A stretch of 64,000 nt of DNA. Source: Kaistia sp. 32K (GTDB taxonomy: Bacteria > Pseudomonadota > Alphaproteobacteria > Rhizobiales > Kaistiaceae). The notes under the pieces are model-generated. The model had not been told where the DNA came from and did not search any database. It worked only from the letters and a program-made list of their open reading frames with translations. Made by a program: the position numbers and the translations under genes. The stretch lies in contig NZ_AP024269.1 of NCBI RefSeq assembly GCF_016629525.1, forward strand, positions 2,604,001 to 2,668,000, in the 5' to 3' direction. Positions 26,058-34,594 of the stretch are shown here, in pieces (the first letter of the stretch is position 1; every line of letters begins with the position of its first letter).

Positions 26058-26654
26058 CTATTCGGCCGGCCGTCGCGTCCGCATCGCTCGCCGCATCGCA
26101 CCCGGGTAGGCCTTGCGCATCTCGGCGGCCATGACGATCCGGAAGTGCCGCTCGAACGGCACGTCCGCGCGCTGCATCGCCGATGTAGCGAAGGCATAGG
26201 CGAGATGCAGGCGGCCGCCGCGACCGATGAAGATGCCGCGCGGCAGGACGCGCAGAGCGCGCGCCGGCGTGCTGGCGCGGATCGCCTGCGGCTTCTGCGC
26301 TCTCGGGATGCCCTTCGGCCCGCGCTGGACCGTGCCGGTCGGCGGGATCGCGAGGCGCTTCTTCGCGTGCTTCACGCCGCCCTTGGCGTGCAGGCCGAGA
26401 TGGCCCCGGCCGAGGCGATCCGATATCGCGACCGTCAAATTGTGCTTCGTCGCGGGCTCGACCTGAAGCGCGGCGCGCAGGAAGTTCGTGTTGCGGACCT
26501 TGACCGCCTTCGGCCAGGTCTCGTCGATCAGCCATCGGCGGGTCTTGAATGCCGCGCTCGTCATCGACGTGGCGAGCGCGAACGGCACCTGGTCGACCGC
26601 TCCTCCCAGGCGCTTCGCGGCGCGTTCGAAGGAGGAGAGGTCGAGCTGCAGCAT
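26058..26654 (-). CDS. Phage morphogenesis-type protein of unknown role
   Basis: 198 aa, very basic. MLQLDLSSFERAAKRLGGAV followed by PFALATSMTSAAFKTRRWL resembles the N-termini of minor tail Z/HK97 gp10-like proteins (helix with F..A...L). The middle has KGGVKHAKKRLAIPPTGT and the end MRRAMRTRRPAE. It precedes the terminase genes, which is unusual for a tail completion protein, so the assignment is weak. Confidence 0.55.
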   Translation of the reverse strand: MLQLDLSSFERAAKRLGGAVDQVPFALATSMTSAAFKTRRWLIDETWPKAVKVRNTNFLRAALQVEPATKHNLTVAISDRLGRGHLGLHAKGGVKHAKKRLAIPPTGTVQRGPKGIPRAQKPQAIRASTPARALRVLPRGIFIGRGGRLHLAYAFATSAMQRADVPFERHFRIVMAAEMRKAYPGAMRRAMRTRRPAE

Positions 26655-26660
26655 GACCGA

Positions 26661-27023
26661 TTAGGGTGCGATCGGCGCGGCGGGCGCAGGTGCTGCAGCG
26701 GAGGCGGAATCGGCCGAGGCGGCAACCGCATCGTTGGAAGCCGCAGCGGGATCGGCCGGCTCCGGCGCGGCCGCGTTGGTCGGGTCGGCCGGCGCCGGAT
26801 CCGTCGAGGCGGTCAGCGTGGCGTCGATCGAGGCGATCTGGTTGGTCAGATCGTCGATCTGTGCCTGCGCGGCGGTGAGGTCGGCCTTGGCGGCGGCCAG
26901 CTGCGCCTTGGTGTCGGCGAGCTCCTGGCTGTCGGCCGAGCCGGAATGCAGCAGCGACGAGACCGCCTCGGCATCCGACTTCAGCTTGGCGAGCGCCGCG
27001 AGGGCGGCGGCGAGATCGAGCAT
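26661..27023 (-). CDS. Small coiled-coil protein with Ala/Pro-rich tail
   Basis: 120 aa. Residues 1-65 form a heptad-rich helix (ADTKAQLAAAKADLTAAQAQ); the second half is a low-complexity Ala/Pro/Asp tail. The start at 27023 has AGGAG six bases upstream. An in-frame ATG at 27146 would add a membrane-like segment (IWIIRTIVTGLVAGFIAA), so a longer 161-aa membrane form is possible. No family recognised. Confidence 0.5.
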   Translation of the reverse strand: MLDLAAALAALAKLKSDAEAVSSLLHSGSADSQELADTKAQLAAAKADLTAAQAQIDDLTNQIASIDATLTASTDPAPADPTNAAAPEPADPAAASNDAVAASADSASAAAPAPAAPIAP

Positions 27024-27162
27024 TTCTGGTCTCCTAGGACGCCGCCGCCAGAAGGGAGCGGTATGGTTGAACGGTTCTGCGGCAATGAAGCCAGCGACGA
27101 GGCCGGTGACGATCGTCCTGATGATCCAGATGGACTGCCATACGGGCATCGCCGGTCCTCGC

Positions 27163-27426
27163 TCAGGCCGCTCGGCGGACTGCGATCGGCGTGCCGGGGC
27201 CGGTTGTCGTCGGCAGGCTGCCGATGATGGGCACGACCTGGAAACGGTCATGGCCCAGCGCGGTGACGCCCCATCGAGCGGCTTCGTCCGGATCGCCGAA
27301 CTTCTCGGCGTCCGTCAGGTCGGCGCACCAGTGCAGCGCGCGCCATCCGCCCCGCCAGTCCTCCTTCGAGCCGTGGCGCGAAATCGCGACCCAGGCACGA
27401 GAATGAAGGCGCAACGCGTAGACCAT
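27163..27426 (-). CDS. Small phage protein of unknown function
   Basis: 87 aa, beginning MVYALRLHSRAWVAISRHGS and rich in Trp, with ALHWCADLTDAEKFGDPDEA and ARWGVTALGHDRFQVVPI. The composition looks like a real soluble protein and the frame lies between other small same-strand genes. Nothing in it identifies a function. Confidence 0.55.
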   Translation of the reverse strand: MVYALRLHSRAWVAISRHGSKEDWRGGWRALHWCADLTDAEKFGDPDEAARWGVTALGHDRFQVVPIIGSLPTTTGPGTPIAVRRAA

Positions 27427-27431
27427 GATGA

Positions 27432-27680
27432 TCAGACAACCAGGCCGTTGGCAGCCGTGAGCCGGCCGGCGGCGATCTGGCGGACGCGCCGCGCGGCCTC
27501 GGCGTTGCCCGGCTCGCTATAGGCCTTCCCGTGACGATGTCGGCGGCGCTGGCGCACCGGCTGGCCCTCGAGCACCCGCACGGCGTCCGGCTGCGGCAGC
27601 CCGTGCATCACGCGGCTGGCGGTGAAGGTGACGCTCAGTGCGAAGGCGGCCGCGAGGCGCGCCAGTCCGAAATGTCGCAT
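27432..27680 (-). CDS. Small basic protein with N-terminal hydrophobic segment
   Basis: 82 aa. MRHFGLARLAAAFALSVTFT looks like a signal peptide or anchor; the rest is Arg-rich (VRQRRRHRHGKAY). The start at 27680 has AGGAG seven bases upstream, which supports it over the longer frame to 27806. Function unknown. Confidence 0.5.
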   Translation of the reverse strand: MRHFGLARLAAAFALSVTFTASRVMHGLPQPDAVRVLEGQPVRQRRRHRHGKAYSEPGNAEAARRVRQIAAGRLTAANGLVV

Positions 27681-27702
27681 CAATGTCTCCTGGGGCAGGA
27701 AG

Positions 27703-27912
27703 CTATCGCCGGCCGGCCGAGCCGCCCGACGGCGGCGGGGGTGCCAGAGTGAAGAAGCCGGTCTCGATCCAGCCGAGGTCGACGGGCTGATAGACGCCAA
27801 CGGCATAGCGCCGGACTCGGCGGTGCCCGGTGATCGAATTCGTCTCGTAGACGTGGACGCCGGTGTCGAGCACCACGCGCCAGGCGAGAACGATCTGCAG
27901 CCAGCGCAGCAT
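27703..27912 (-). CDS. Small phage protein of unknown function
   Basis: 69 aa, starting MLRWLQIVLAWRVVLDTGVH, with YETNSITGHRRVRRYAVGVYQPVDLGWIE. It is a plausible small phage gene directly after the integrase in the same direction. No family recognised; an in-frame GTG at 27921 is an alternative start. Confidence 0.45.
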   Translation of the reverse strand: MLRWLQIVLAWRVVLDTGVHVYETNSITGHRRVRRYAVGVYQPVDLGWIETGFFTLAPPPPSGGSAGRR

Positions 27913-27949
27913 GATCAGCACGCCGCTCGCACGGAGATGTTCGTCGACA

Positions 27950-28903
27950 TCAGAGGAAGCCTTTTCCGGCGTGATCCTTGAAGGCTTTCGCCCGGCGGTC
28001 GTAGGCCTTGAGCGTCCGCATATCCCGGTGCCGGGTCACGTCCATGACCTTCAGCAGGTCGGCACCATCCGAGAGCGCGCTGGTGACGAAGCCGGCGCGG
28101 AGCGAATGCCCGCCGAAGGTCTCGCCGTCGAGGCCGGCGGCAGCCGCATAGGATTGGACAATCCGCGCAACGGATCGGTCGGAAAGCGCAACGAGCGCGA
28201 CCCGATCGCCGTGCACGGCGCGGAACACCGGGCCGTCTGAAATGTTCGCGGCGGCGAGCCAAGCGTCGAGGGACTCGACGACCTTGAGCTTGCCGCCGCG
28301 CGGGATCGGGATCTGGTGGCCTTGCCCTGTCTGATCCGTCTTCGATTTGCGGATGTGCAGGATCAATCCTTGGGGCAGACGCTCCAGATCCGGAACCATA
28401 AGGCCGACGAGCTCGGAGCGCCGGAGCGCACCGGCGAAGCCGACGAGAAGCAGCGCGCGGTCGCGCCGGCCGGCGAGCGTCTTCGGGACGCGACGCATCA
28501 TCAGCGCGATTGCGTCGACCGTCGCCGGCGCCTTCTGCCTCTTCGCCTCGCCGATCGTTCGGCGGATGCCGCGAAGCACGGATTTCACCGTCTCGGCGTT
28601 CACCGGCGGCTCGAAGCCGGCGCGACGATGCACCCAGCCGATGGCGGCGGAGCGGCGATCGATCGTCGAGACCTTCAGGCCCCGGTCAGCCAGTACGGCG
28701 AAATAGGCGGCGACGGTCTCGACCGATGCCGGGAGCGACGCAGCACCAACGCCCCGGCACCAGGTGTGGAAGTCGCGAAAGTCAGAGGCGTATGCGCGAC
28801 GGGTGCCATCGGCGCTCTCGGCGTCCGCATAGTCGGCTGCAGAGGCCAGCGCATCGCTCAAGCGCTCGGGAGCGCTTGAGGGTATGAGCGTGCCGATAGA
28901 CAT
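27950..28903 (-). CDS. Tyrosine recombinase / integrase
   Basis: 317 aa. The SAM-like core-binding domain is at about 15-115. The catalytic domain has the Arg in GALRRSEL (about 162), Lys in [15 protein letters not shown] (H-x-x-R near 266-269), His in VTRHRDM (about 292) and the nucleophile Tyr in LKAYDRR (about 301). It would catalyse integration or excision. Its place in the middle of the phage genome, not next to a visible att site, is odd. The ATG at 28903 is preceded by an in-frame GTG. Confidence 0.93.
   Translation of the reverse strand: MSIGTLIPSSAPERLSDALASAADYADAESADGTRRAYASDFRDFHTWCRGVGAASLPASVETVAAYFAVLADRGLKVSTIDRRSAAIGWVHRRAGFEPPVNAETVKSVLRGIRRTIGEAKRQKAPATVDAIALMMRRVPKTLAGRRDRALLLVGFAGALRRSELVGLMVPDLERLPQGLILHIRKSKTDQTGQGHQIPIPRGGKLKVVESLDAWLAAANISDGPVFRAVHGDRVALVALSDRSVARIVQSYAAAAGLDGETFGGHSLRAGFVTSALSDGADLLKVMDVTRHRDMRTLKAYDRRAKAFKDHAGKGFL
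28857..28880. repeat. 24-bp perfect palindrome in the 5' end of the integrase gene
   Basis: The sequence ctcaagcgct-cggg-agcgcttgag has 10-bp perfect arms and a 4-base loop. It lies 24-47 bases inside the gene. It could be an autoregulatory operator or a recombinase/arm site, or only a hairpin; nothing decides between these by eye. Confidence 0.6.
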
Positions 28904-28973
28904 CACGGACTGTGGGTGAAACGGTATGCGAGCTGAACGAACGGCCCAGATGGGCCGCCACAGGGAGAATGCT

Positions 28974-29900
28974 ATGTGCTCCGGTGCCGCTGGATCACCG
29001 AAATCAAATGAAGAACGGGACCTTTGGGATGAGACAGTTCAAGGGCTGCTCAACGGGGGTGTCGATCTAGCGGAATATCTAAGAGTGTCAGAAGGCGACC
29101 ATAAAGCCTATATCCTGCGCTTCAGAGCGCTCCACAGCCTTCACGGCGACCCTCGCATTCGCGAGATAATGCAGCGTCAATCGCAGAAAATACGGTCTGA
29201 CGCGGGCATCGTAGTAGATGAACGAAGGGTAACAAGCAGACTTTCCGCTCGCGACGCTCACTCACGGTTCAAGATATTTGCCGAAATGCAAAAGGCCATG
29301 CTCGTCGGCGAACCGTCGCTGCTGACCGGATCAACATTTGAGGAGTGTCTGGAGCAGTATCAGCGGCTGATCGGATGTGTCGAGAAAACGTGGGAGACTG
29401 CCTGCGATTTGTACCGTGGCAATAACTATCCGCTTTCGACCTTTCTTTCGCTCTTGGCCATCGAGGAGACCGGCAAGCTTACACGCTTGTTCCAAGACCT
29501 ATTGCGCTTCGATCGACCTACCCTTCATCCGACCATGCCCCCAAAAAAGAGCCACCGAGGCAAACACTTCCTGGCCGCAATCGCAGGCGCCCTGGTTAAT
29601 GCTCGCCTAGATCGCGTCCTAGGTCAGGAGGCCGTCCGAGCGCTGCTTCAGGATGCATGCGACAAAGAGTTTGAAAAATTGAGGCAACGCTGCCTCTACA
29701 TAGACCGGGTGGATGATGTTTGGCGCATTCCCACTGAAGCTGTCGGCAAAACGGAAGCGCGACTTTATTCTGTACTCGCAGGCGAGCTGATCGCTGAAGT
29801 GCTAGGCCACTTCCCGTGGGAATTTCGCCGACTGGTGGCCGCGGCGGCCTCCTACGAAATCTCCATCGGCTATCCCGAACCCCAAGTTCGCGCGGTCTAG
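28974..29900 (+). CDS. AbiV-like abortive infection protein (HEPN fold)
   Basis: 308 aa. The second half carries the HEPN_AbiV pattern: a helix with [21 protein letters not shown] then [14 protein letters not shown] and, after a gap, [16 protein letters not shown]. In AbiV families a helix with xxA.EE.GK is followed by a H..K motif. AbiV of Lactococcus stops phage translation. The gene is divergent from the integrase, less GC-rich than its neighbours and has GGGAG before ATG 28974. It precedes the NUDIX gene by 86 bases. Function here is inferred from the fold only. Confidence 0.7.
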   Translation: MCSGAAGSPKSNEERDLWDETVQGLLNGGVDLAEYLRVSEGDHKAYILRFRALHSLHGDPRIREIMQRQSQKIRSDAGIVVDERRVTSRLSARDAHSRFKIFAEMQKAMLVGEPSLLTGSTFEECLEQYQRLIGCVEKTWETACDLYRGNNYPLSTFLSLLAIEETGKLTRLFQDLLRFDRPTLHPTMPPKKSHRGKHFLAAIAGALVNARLDRVLGQEAVRALLQDACDKEFEKLRQRCLYIDRVDDVWRIPTEAVGKTEARLYSVLAGELIAEVLGHFPWEFRRLVAAAASYEISIGYPEPQVRAV

Positions 29901-29986
29901 GCCACGTCCGGGAAGGGCAATTATCGGACACGCGAAACTCGGCGCTGGGCGGTTGATCCGATGAGCAACGCGCCTATGATTTCGTC

Positions 29987-30427
29987 ATGTCTAAGCCACT
30001 TCGAGCCGCGGATTGCCGCGACATCCTCTTCCAGGTTGCTGCGCTGCCCTATCGCATCAACGAGTTCGGCAAGACGGAAATCCTCGTTCTGACATCACGC
30101 GAAACTCAGCGCTTCATCATCCCGAAGGGATGGCCAATGAAGACGAAGTCGAATGCCAGGTCTGCGGCCATCGAAGCGGAGGAAGAGGCGGGCGTTCGAG
30201 GAAAAATCTCAGCCAGACCGATAGGTGAATACCGCTATTTCAAACGGTTGACCGACGGCTTTGCGCTAGTCCACGTCGACGTGTTTAGTCTCGAGGTGAG
30301 AAAGACGAGCGGCAGTTGGAAAGAGGCGTCCGAGCGCGAGCAGTGTTGGCTATCGCCGGCAGAAGCAGCTTTGCTGATCGATGAGCCTGAGCTCGCCAGC
30401 CTGGTCCGCAACTTCAATGCCCGATAG
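29987..30427 (+). CDS. NUDIX hydrolase
   Basis: 146 aa. The Nudix box region is IPKGWPMKTKSNARSAAIEA followed by EEEAGVRG, the form seen in alphaproteobacterial diphosphoinositol-polyphosphate-hydrolase-like NUDIX proteins, with the first acidic residue replaced by Lys and the usual RE by IE. The metal-binding EEEAG is intact. It hydrolyses a nucleoside- or inositol-diphosphate-type substrate. It follows the AbiV-like gene on the same strand, probably co-transcribed. Confidence 0.87.
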   Translation: MSKPLRAADCRDILFQVAALPYRINEFGKTEILVLTSRETQRFIIPKGWPMKTKSNARSAAIEAEEEAGVRGKISARPIGEYRYFKRLTDGFALVHVDVFSLEVRKTSGSWKEASEREQCWLSPAEAALLIDEPELASLVRNFNAR

Positions 30428-30461
30428 CGACTTGTCCCGACGACTAGCCGCGGCTGCTGCC

Positions 30462-30788
30462 CTAGGTAGGAGCCGCCGGCCGCTTGGTCGAGCGCAGCAC
30501 GACCGGGATGATCCGGCCGTTCCTCCTGATGAGACCCGGCTGCACCGGCAGCTTTTCGGCACGCCGGATCTGCGCGCTTGGCGACGGATCTAGTTGATTG
30601 GCGATCGCCAGAAGGCGAACGGCGACGGCATCGCGCTCAACGTGGAAAGCTTCCGGATCGCGTCGCATCGGCATCAGCCTGCGAACTCGATCGACGATGG
30701 CGCGGAGCTCCGCCGCGGTGCTGGGATTGGCGAGGGTCGCGTCGACCATGTCCGATTCCAGAGCCCGAAACGAAAAGCGCCCGCTCAC
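30462..30788 (-). CDS. Phage-type hypothetical protein downstream of DUF6456-like gene
   Basis: 108 aa, starting MSGRFSFRALESDMVDATLA, with helix AAELRAIVDRVRRLMPMRRDPEAFHVERDAVAVRLLAIANQL and a basic end RSTKRPAAPT. It overlaps the upstream gene by an ATGA, so the two are translationally coupled. It resembles small proteins of rhizobial prophages but no function is known to me. Confidence 0.65.
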   Translation of the reverse strand: MSGRFSFRALESDMVDATLANPSTAAELRAIVDRVRRLMPMRRDPEAFHVERDAVAVRLLAIANQLDPSPSAQIRRAEKLPVQPGLIRRNGRIIPVVLRSTKRPAAPT

Positions 30789-31690
30789 CGTTTCCGGCGC
30801 CGGGCGCGTTTCTCCAAAGTGGGCGAACCATCGACCATCAACGGTGCGTTGTCAACGGGCCTCGCGAGCTGAATATCAACGATCTCGCTGTGCGTGCCGC
30901 GGTCGACGACGCGCAGTTCCCGCGCGGGCCCCGTGATCGAGATCTCACCTGATCCGCGCGCATGGTCGGGCACGGTCATGTGGTGCCCGCCAGCGTCCGA
31001 CTTGAAGCTCCGCAGCTGCCGCGCCGCCCTCTCGACTGTCGTCTTCTTGCCGAACGTCGCCTTGACCGTCTCCTTCAGAGGCGCGCCGACGGTCAGTGTG
31101 GTCAGACGCTGAACCTTCGGCTTGCCGATCGCCGTGGCGTTGTAGCCCCAGAACCGCGCCAGTTCGTCGAGCGCCTCCAGCAGCCGGCCGGTGACATAGC
31201 CCTCGGCCCGCGCCCCCGACACCGCGCCGCCGTCGTCCTGCCAGTCCTGCGCCGTCTCCTGGATGGTCCGCCCTTCGCCGATCGTCGAGACCAACAACCG
31301 ATGCCCGATCATGCCAACGCGGGGCATGATCTTCTTCAACTCGGCCGCCGCATGCACGACCTGGTCGGTAAGCGGGTCGCCGCCGCCACCACCACCGTCG
31401 ACGGCCTCCTTGTAGTCCATCGCCTTCAAGGCGCCGATCGCTGCGAGCTGCCAGATCTTCTGGAACCGCTCCCCGGCCTGGTACTGCGCCTCGTCAAGCT
31501 TCTTCCTGCTCCGAAGGTGGTCGAGCACCGTCGCCCGAATGTTCACCTTTGCCGTGATCTTGGTCCCGGGAACCGACGGGTCCTCGACGATCCGCGTCCC
31601 CTCCTCATACCGCCCGTTGTAACCGATGCCGGACACCGCCGACTTCCGCTTCGCTGCCGCCAATTCCGCCCTCTGCCGCCATGAGCACAC
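30785..31690 (-). CDS. DUF6456-like protein, candidate phage late regulator
   Basis: About 301 aa. The central region reads RSRKKLDEAQYQAGERFQKI, then GMIGHRLLVSTIGEGRTIQE and GYVTGRLLEALDELARFWGY, the layout of DUF6456 domains (LD..Q..AGER ... Y..GRL...LD.LA..WG). A Gly run (GGGGGGD) lies between. The C-terminal part is basic. The start is uncertain: an upstream TTG lies inside a terminator hairpin, so GTG 31690 or TTG 31663 is more likely. Regulation of late genes is a guess from domain type and place. Confidence 0.6.
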   Translation of the reverse strand: MCSWRQRAELAAAKRKSAVSGIGYNGRYEEGTRIVEDPSVPGTKITAKVNIRATVLDHLRSRKKLDEAQYQAGERFQKIWQLAAIGALKAMDYKEAVDGGGGGGDPLTDQVVHAAAELKKIMPRVGMIGHRLLVSTIGEGRTIQETAQDWQDDGGAVSGARAEGYVTGRLLEALDELARFWGYNATAIGKPKVQRLTTLTVGAPLKETVKATFGKKTTVERAARQLRSFKSDAGGHHMTVPDHARGSGEISITGPARELRVVDRGTHSEIVDIQLARPVDNAPLMVDGSPTLEKRARRRKR

Positions 31691-31691
31691 G

Positions 31692-31723
31692 AAAAACCCG
31701 GCTGCCGTTGCCGGCGCCGGGTT
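31692..31723 (-). terminator. Rho-independent terminator
   Basis: Minus-strand stem AACCCGGC/GCCGGGTT (31723-31716 with 31702-31695) followed by a T run (31696-31692). It lies 130 bases downstream of the DJ-1/PfpI gene and would end that transcript, isolating the DUF6456-like gene. Confidence 0.8.
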
Positions 31724-31854
31724 CAAGACCTGAAGATGTCAGGATGTGGGATTGGTGCGCCTAACCCCGGGGGTTGTCAACCGAAGCTTGCCGTCCGCTC
31801 TGCCCACGATGCAGGCCAGGTGTTCAGCATCAAAGGGCGAAGGCGCCCATTTGA

Positions 31855-32607
31855 TCAGGCTTCCGCCGTCTTCAACGCGACCAGCGCGCTGCGCTTATAT
31901 TCGCTCTCAAGCGGTGCCATCATGGCCTCGAATACCGCGACATCCGCACGAGAGGCATTCTTCGGATTGCCGGTGTTAAACGGGGGATGGGGATCGTACT
32001 CAAGGACCAGCGCCAGGAGTTCGGCGATCTGCCGTCCGAATGCCGCTTCGGTCACCAGTAGCGCGGCTTCAAAACTGCCGACACCCGGCCCAGCGGTGTA
32101 GAGATTGCCATCCACGATCGTGCCGTTCCCTGAGGGTACGACCTCGGTGACGCCGAGCGAGGACAGAGTCGGGATCGCATTGTAACTGGCCGTGGCGCGT
32201 CGGCCCTTCAAAATTCCAGCGGCACCGAGGAGCAGCACACCGTTGCAGATCCCGATGACATACGATGCTTTTGCGGCCTTCTCGGCGATAAACGGGATGA
32301 CTTCCGGATCGGACAGAATTTCGGGCGGCAGCATGGGAACGGCCAGAACATCCAGCTTCTCGGGACAGTCCGCAAAGGTCGTGGTCGGCAGTGTCCACCA
32401 GTTGGGGAAGCCTTCGACGGCTTCGGAGGTCTTCCATAACAAGTGGATCTCCGCCCCCGGCGCGGCACCGAACACGGCTTGAATGCCCGCCATATCCATT
32501 GGGATGAATCCCGGCGCGATGAGAATTCCCACCCTGAAGGGTACAGCGTCCTTGGGCGTGGTGGCGGACCGTAAATGATTGAGGGAGGGCAAATTGGTCG
32601 GGATCAT
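31855..32607 (-). CDS. DJ-1/PfpI family protein (isonitrile hydratase-like)
   Basis: 250 aa. The fold-defining segments are VGILIAPGFIPMDMAGIQAV, LDVLAVPMLPPEILSDPEV and the nucleophile elbow VIGICNGVLLLGAAGILKG, with Cys as likely active residue; later NLYTAGPGVGSFEAALLVTE. Family members include isonitrile hydratases and glyoxalase-like enzymes. The ATG at 32607 has AGGAG upstream. It is divergent from an AraC-type regulator whose N-terminal half is of the same superfamily, suggesting that the regulator controls it. Confidence 0.85.
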   Translation of the reverse strand: MIPTNLPSLNHLRSATTPKDAVPFRVGILIAPGFIPMDMAGIQAVFGAAPGAEIHLLWKTSEAVEGFPNWWTLPTTTFADCPEKLDVLAVPMLPPEILSDPEVIPFIAEKAAKASYVIGICNGVLLLGAAGILKGRRATASYNAIPTLSSLGVTEVVPSGNGTIVDGNLYTAGPGVGSFEAALLVTEAAFGRQIAELLALVLEYDPHPPFNTGNPKNASRADVAVFEAMMAPLESEYKRSALVALKTAEA

Positions 32608-32690
32608 GGGGGGCTCCTTTCGGGTTTGACGCTCAAAAATTAGCAGCGTACGTGGATGCTCCAAATGACCAAGAACCCACCTTTCAAGAC

Positions 32691-33653
32691 ATGGACACCC
32701 CGATGCACCAGCGGAAGATTTCGTTCGTCATCATGCCCGGATTTGAAATGCTGGACCTAGCCGGGCCGCTCAGTGCCTTCTACATGGCTCGCGAGATGTT
32801 CAAGGTGCCCTATCTGACCGAAACGATATCCGCCGAAGGCGGCCTGATTTTTAGCGAGACAGGCCTCGCCGCCGAAAGCATTCGGCCGGATCCGTCGCAG
32901 CACTACGATACGATCATCGTCATTGGTGGCGCCGTCGCACATCTTCCGGGCAACAGTCCGGAAACCGTGACATTGCTGCGCCAGATTGCCCAAAACACAT
33001 CGCGCATCGCCAGTGTCTGCACCGGAGCGTTTCATCTGGCTGAGGCTGGTATTCTCGACGGCTGTCGAGCCACCACGCATTGGCGATATGCGCCCAATCT
33101 TCAGGCACGCTTTCCCTCGCTGCGTGTCGATGCGGACAAGATTTTCATCAACGACGGAAACATATGGACCTCCGCCGGCATCACCGCAGGAATAGACATG
33201 GCGCTCGCCCTTATCGAGGCGGATGCCGGGTTTGATCTTTCCCGATCGGTCGCACGGGAACTCGTCGTCTATCACCGACGGCGGGGGGGCCAGTCCCAAT
33301 TCTCAGAACTTCTGAATATGGACGCCGGTTCGGACAGGATCCGCGCCACGCTGGCGTTCGCCCGCGAACATCTCCACGAAGACCTGTCGCTCGAGCGACT
33401 CGCCGGGATCGCCTGCCTCAGCAGCCGGCAGTACTCTCGCGTTTTCCTGAAGGAAATCGGAGAGACGCCCGCGCGCGCGGTGGAGCGCCTTCGCGCCGAC
33501 GCCGCAAGGCCCCAATTGGAGGCCGGTATAGAGCCCATTGAAGTCATTGCCCGTCAGGTAGGGTTCGGCAATGCTGAACGCATGCGACGCAGTTTCATCA
33601 GGCTATTCGGCCAAAACCCGCAGGCTTTGCGGCGAACGGCACGGGCCTCTTAG
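32691..33653 (+). CDS. GlxA-type transcriptional regulator (DJ-1/PfpI domain plus AraC HTH)
   Basis: 320 aa. Residues about 8-190 form a DJ-1/PfpI-like domain (FVIMPGFEMLDLAGPLSAFY, IASVCTGAFHLAEAGILDG). Residues about 220-315 carry two AraC-type helix-turn-helix motifs: LSLERLAGIACLSSRQYSRV and VIARQVGFGNAERMRRSFIR. Such regulators bind DNA near the divergent gene, here the DJ-1/PfpI protein 84 bases away. The start at 32691 is tentative, since an upstream GTG (32652) and a later ATG (32703) exist. Confidence 0.88.
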   Translation: MDTPMHQRKISFVIMPGFEMLDLAGPLSAFYMAREMFKVPYLTETISAEGGLIFSETGLAAESIRPDPSQHYDTIIVIGGAVAHLPGNSPETVTLLRQIAQNTSRIASVCTGAFHLAEAGILDGCRATTHWRYAPNLQARFPSLRVDADKIFINDGNIWTSAGITAGIDMALALIEADAGFDLSRSVARELVVYHRRRGGQSQFSELLNMDAGSDRIRATLAFAREHLHEDLSLERLAGIACLSSRQYSRVFLKEIGETPARAVERLRADAARPQLEAGIEPIEVIARQVGFGNAERMRRSFIRLFGQNPQALRRTARAS

Positions 33654-33668
33654 AGTTGGCGGATCCAA

Positions 33669-33749
33669 GGGCTGATCCACGACCGCATGCCGGTCATCAT
33701 CAGGCCCGAGGATCGCGCCGGCTGGCTGGCCGAGCCGATCGCCAACTGA
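33669..33749 (+). pseudogene. Fragment of an SOS-response associated peptidase (SRAP/YedK) gene
   Basis: The plus frame reads GLIHDRMPVIIRPEDRAGWL and ends EPIAN-stop. IHDRMPVI..PED...WL is the C-terminal signature of the SRAP/HMCES family. No start or N-terminal part is present upstream, so this is a remnant. It marks an old rearrangement inside the cargo. Confidence 0.65.
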
Positions 33750-34027
33750 TGAACTAGACCAGCGAGAAGCGGCCCAAATGCTCGAGCGCGTGCTGCGCGA
33801 AAACGGCGTCGTCGGCGACATCCCGCGCCGCCTCGAGCGGACGGCCAGAAGCTGGCCGGCTCACCCGGTGGAACAATTTGCTCGATGCTGAGCCTGAATC
33901 CGGAAAGCCGAGAGTTCCGAGGTACCTTCCAGTCCAGCTAGTGCTTTGACTCCCGTCTCCAAGGATTTCAGCATTGCACGGGCGGTCGCCCCCGCGACCG
34001 CCACCACACCCCCTCAGGAATGCAACC
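33750..34027. other. Gene-free stretch after the SRAP remnant
   Basis: No convincing gene is seen. A short open plus stretch (DQREAAQMLERVLRENGVVG) may be another eroded coding fragment. The last 60 bases would hold the promoter and ribosome site (AGGAATG) of the next gene. Confidence 0.4.
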
Positions 34028-34594
34028 ATGACAGTCGACTTGATCAAGCAGGCGTGGCTCGGTAGCTGGGTCAGTATCGCCCCCGAGCTGCGCCCAAGCG
34101 CGCTCAAGAACGCGGACGGCACGCTGAAGCCGTTCTACCTGACGCGTGAATTCAACACCCTGCCGGACGATCGCTTTGAGCTGACGGTCGTAAACCTGCA
34201 CGATCCCTACGGCCGGATCCCCCTGGCGCGCATCTACATCCGCGGTCACACACTCTGGCGCGGCGAGCACCCGATCGCCGCGGGGGCCCAGAAGGTCGAT
34301 TTCGTCGCCGACGAAGCGTATGAGGTGACGCCGCTCGCGCAGGGCTTCGCCGACCTCCTGAACCAGGTGGCGGCGCAGGACTACGCCAAATGGGAAGTCG
34401 GCCAGACGCAGAGCATCTTCGGCAAGAACTTCGCCCCGTTTGGCCTGGTGGCCGGCAAGAACTTCCAGGAATACGACCTGGTCTATCTCGCGCACGACTT
34501 GCTGTTTTGGGGTGCGCGCAACATCGACGGACGGGGCTTCGATACCGAAGAGAACCGGCCGACCAATCTGCAGATCCCGCTCGTCCGCAACTAG
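34028..34594 (+). CDS. Hypothetical protein, about 188 aa
   Basis: A soluble protein starting MTVDLIKQAWLGSWVSIAPEL, with LKNADGTLKPFYLTREF and FELTVVNLHDPYGRIPLARIY. The beta-rich pattern with conserved Trp and Asp-Pro-Tyr looks like a lipocalin- or calycin-type fold, but that is impressionistic. The start ATG at 34028 has AGGA nearby. It is flanked by remnants on one side and a convergent small membrane gene on the other. Confidence 0.65.
   Translation: MTVDLIKQAWLGSWVSIAPELRPSALKNADGTLKPFYLTREFNTLPDDRFELTVVNLHDPYGRIPLARIYIRGHTLWRGEHPIAAGAQKVDFVADEAYEVTPLAQGFADLLNQVAAQDYAKWEVGQTQSIFGKNFAPFGLVAGKNFQEYDLVYLAHDLLFWGARNIDGRGFDTEENRPTNLQIPLVRN

Noticed and set aside
28974..30427. Retron or toxin-antitoxin reading of the AbiV-NUDIX pair
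   Set aside because: No reverse transcriptase motif or ncRNA-like hairpin, and neither protein has an antitoxin DNA-binding domain.
31690..31726. N-terminal extension of the DUF6456-like gene from a TTG start
   Set aside because: These codons lie inside a strong rho-independent terminator hairpin and have no ribosome site, so the start must be downstream.
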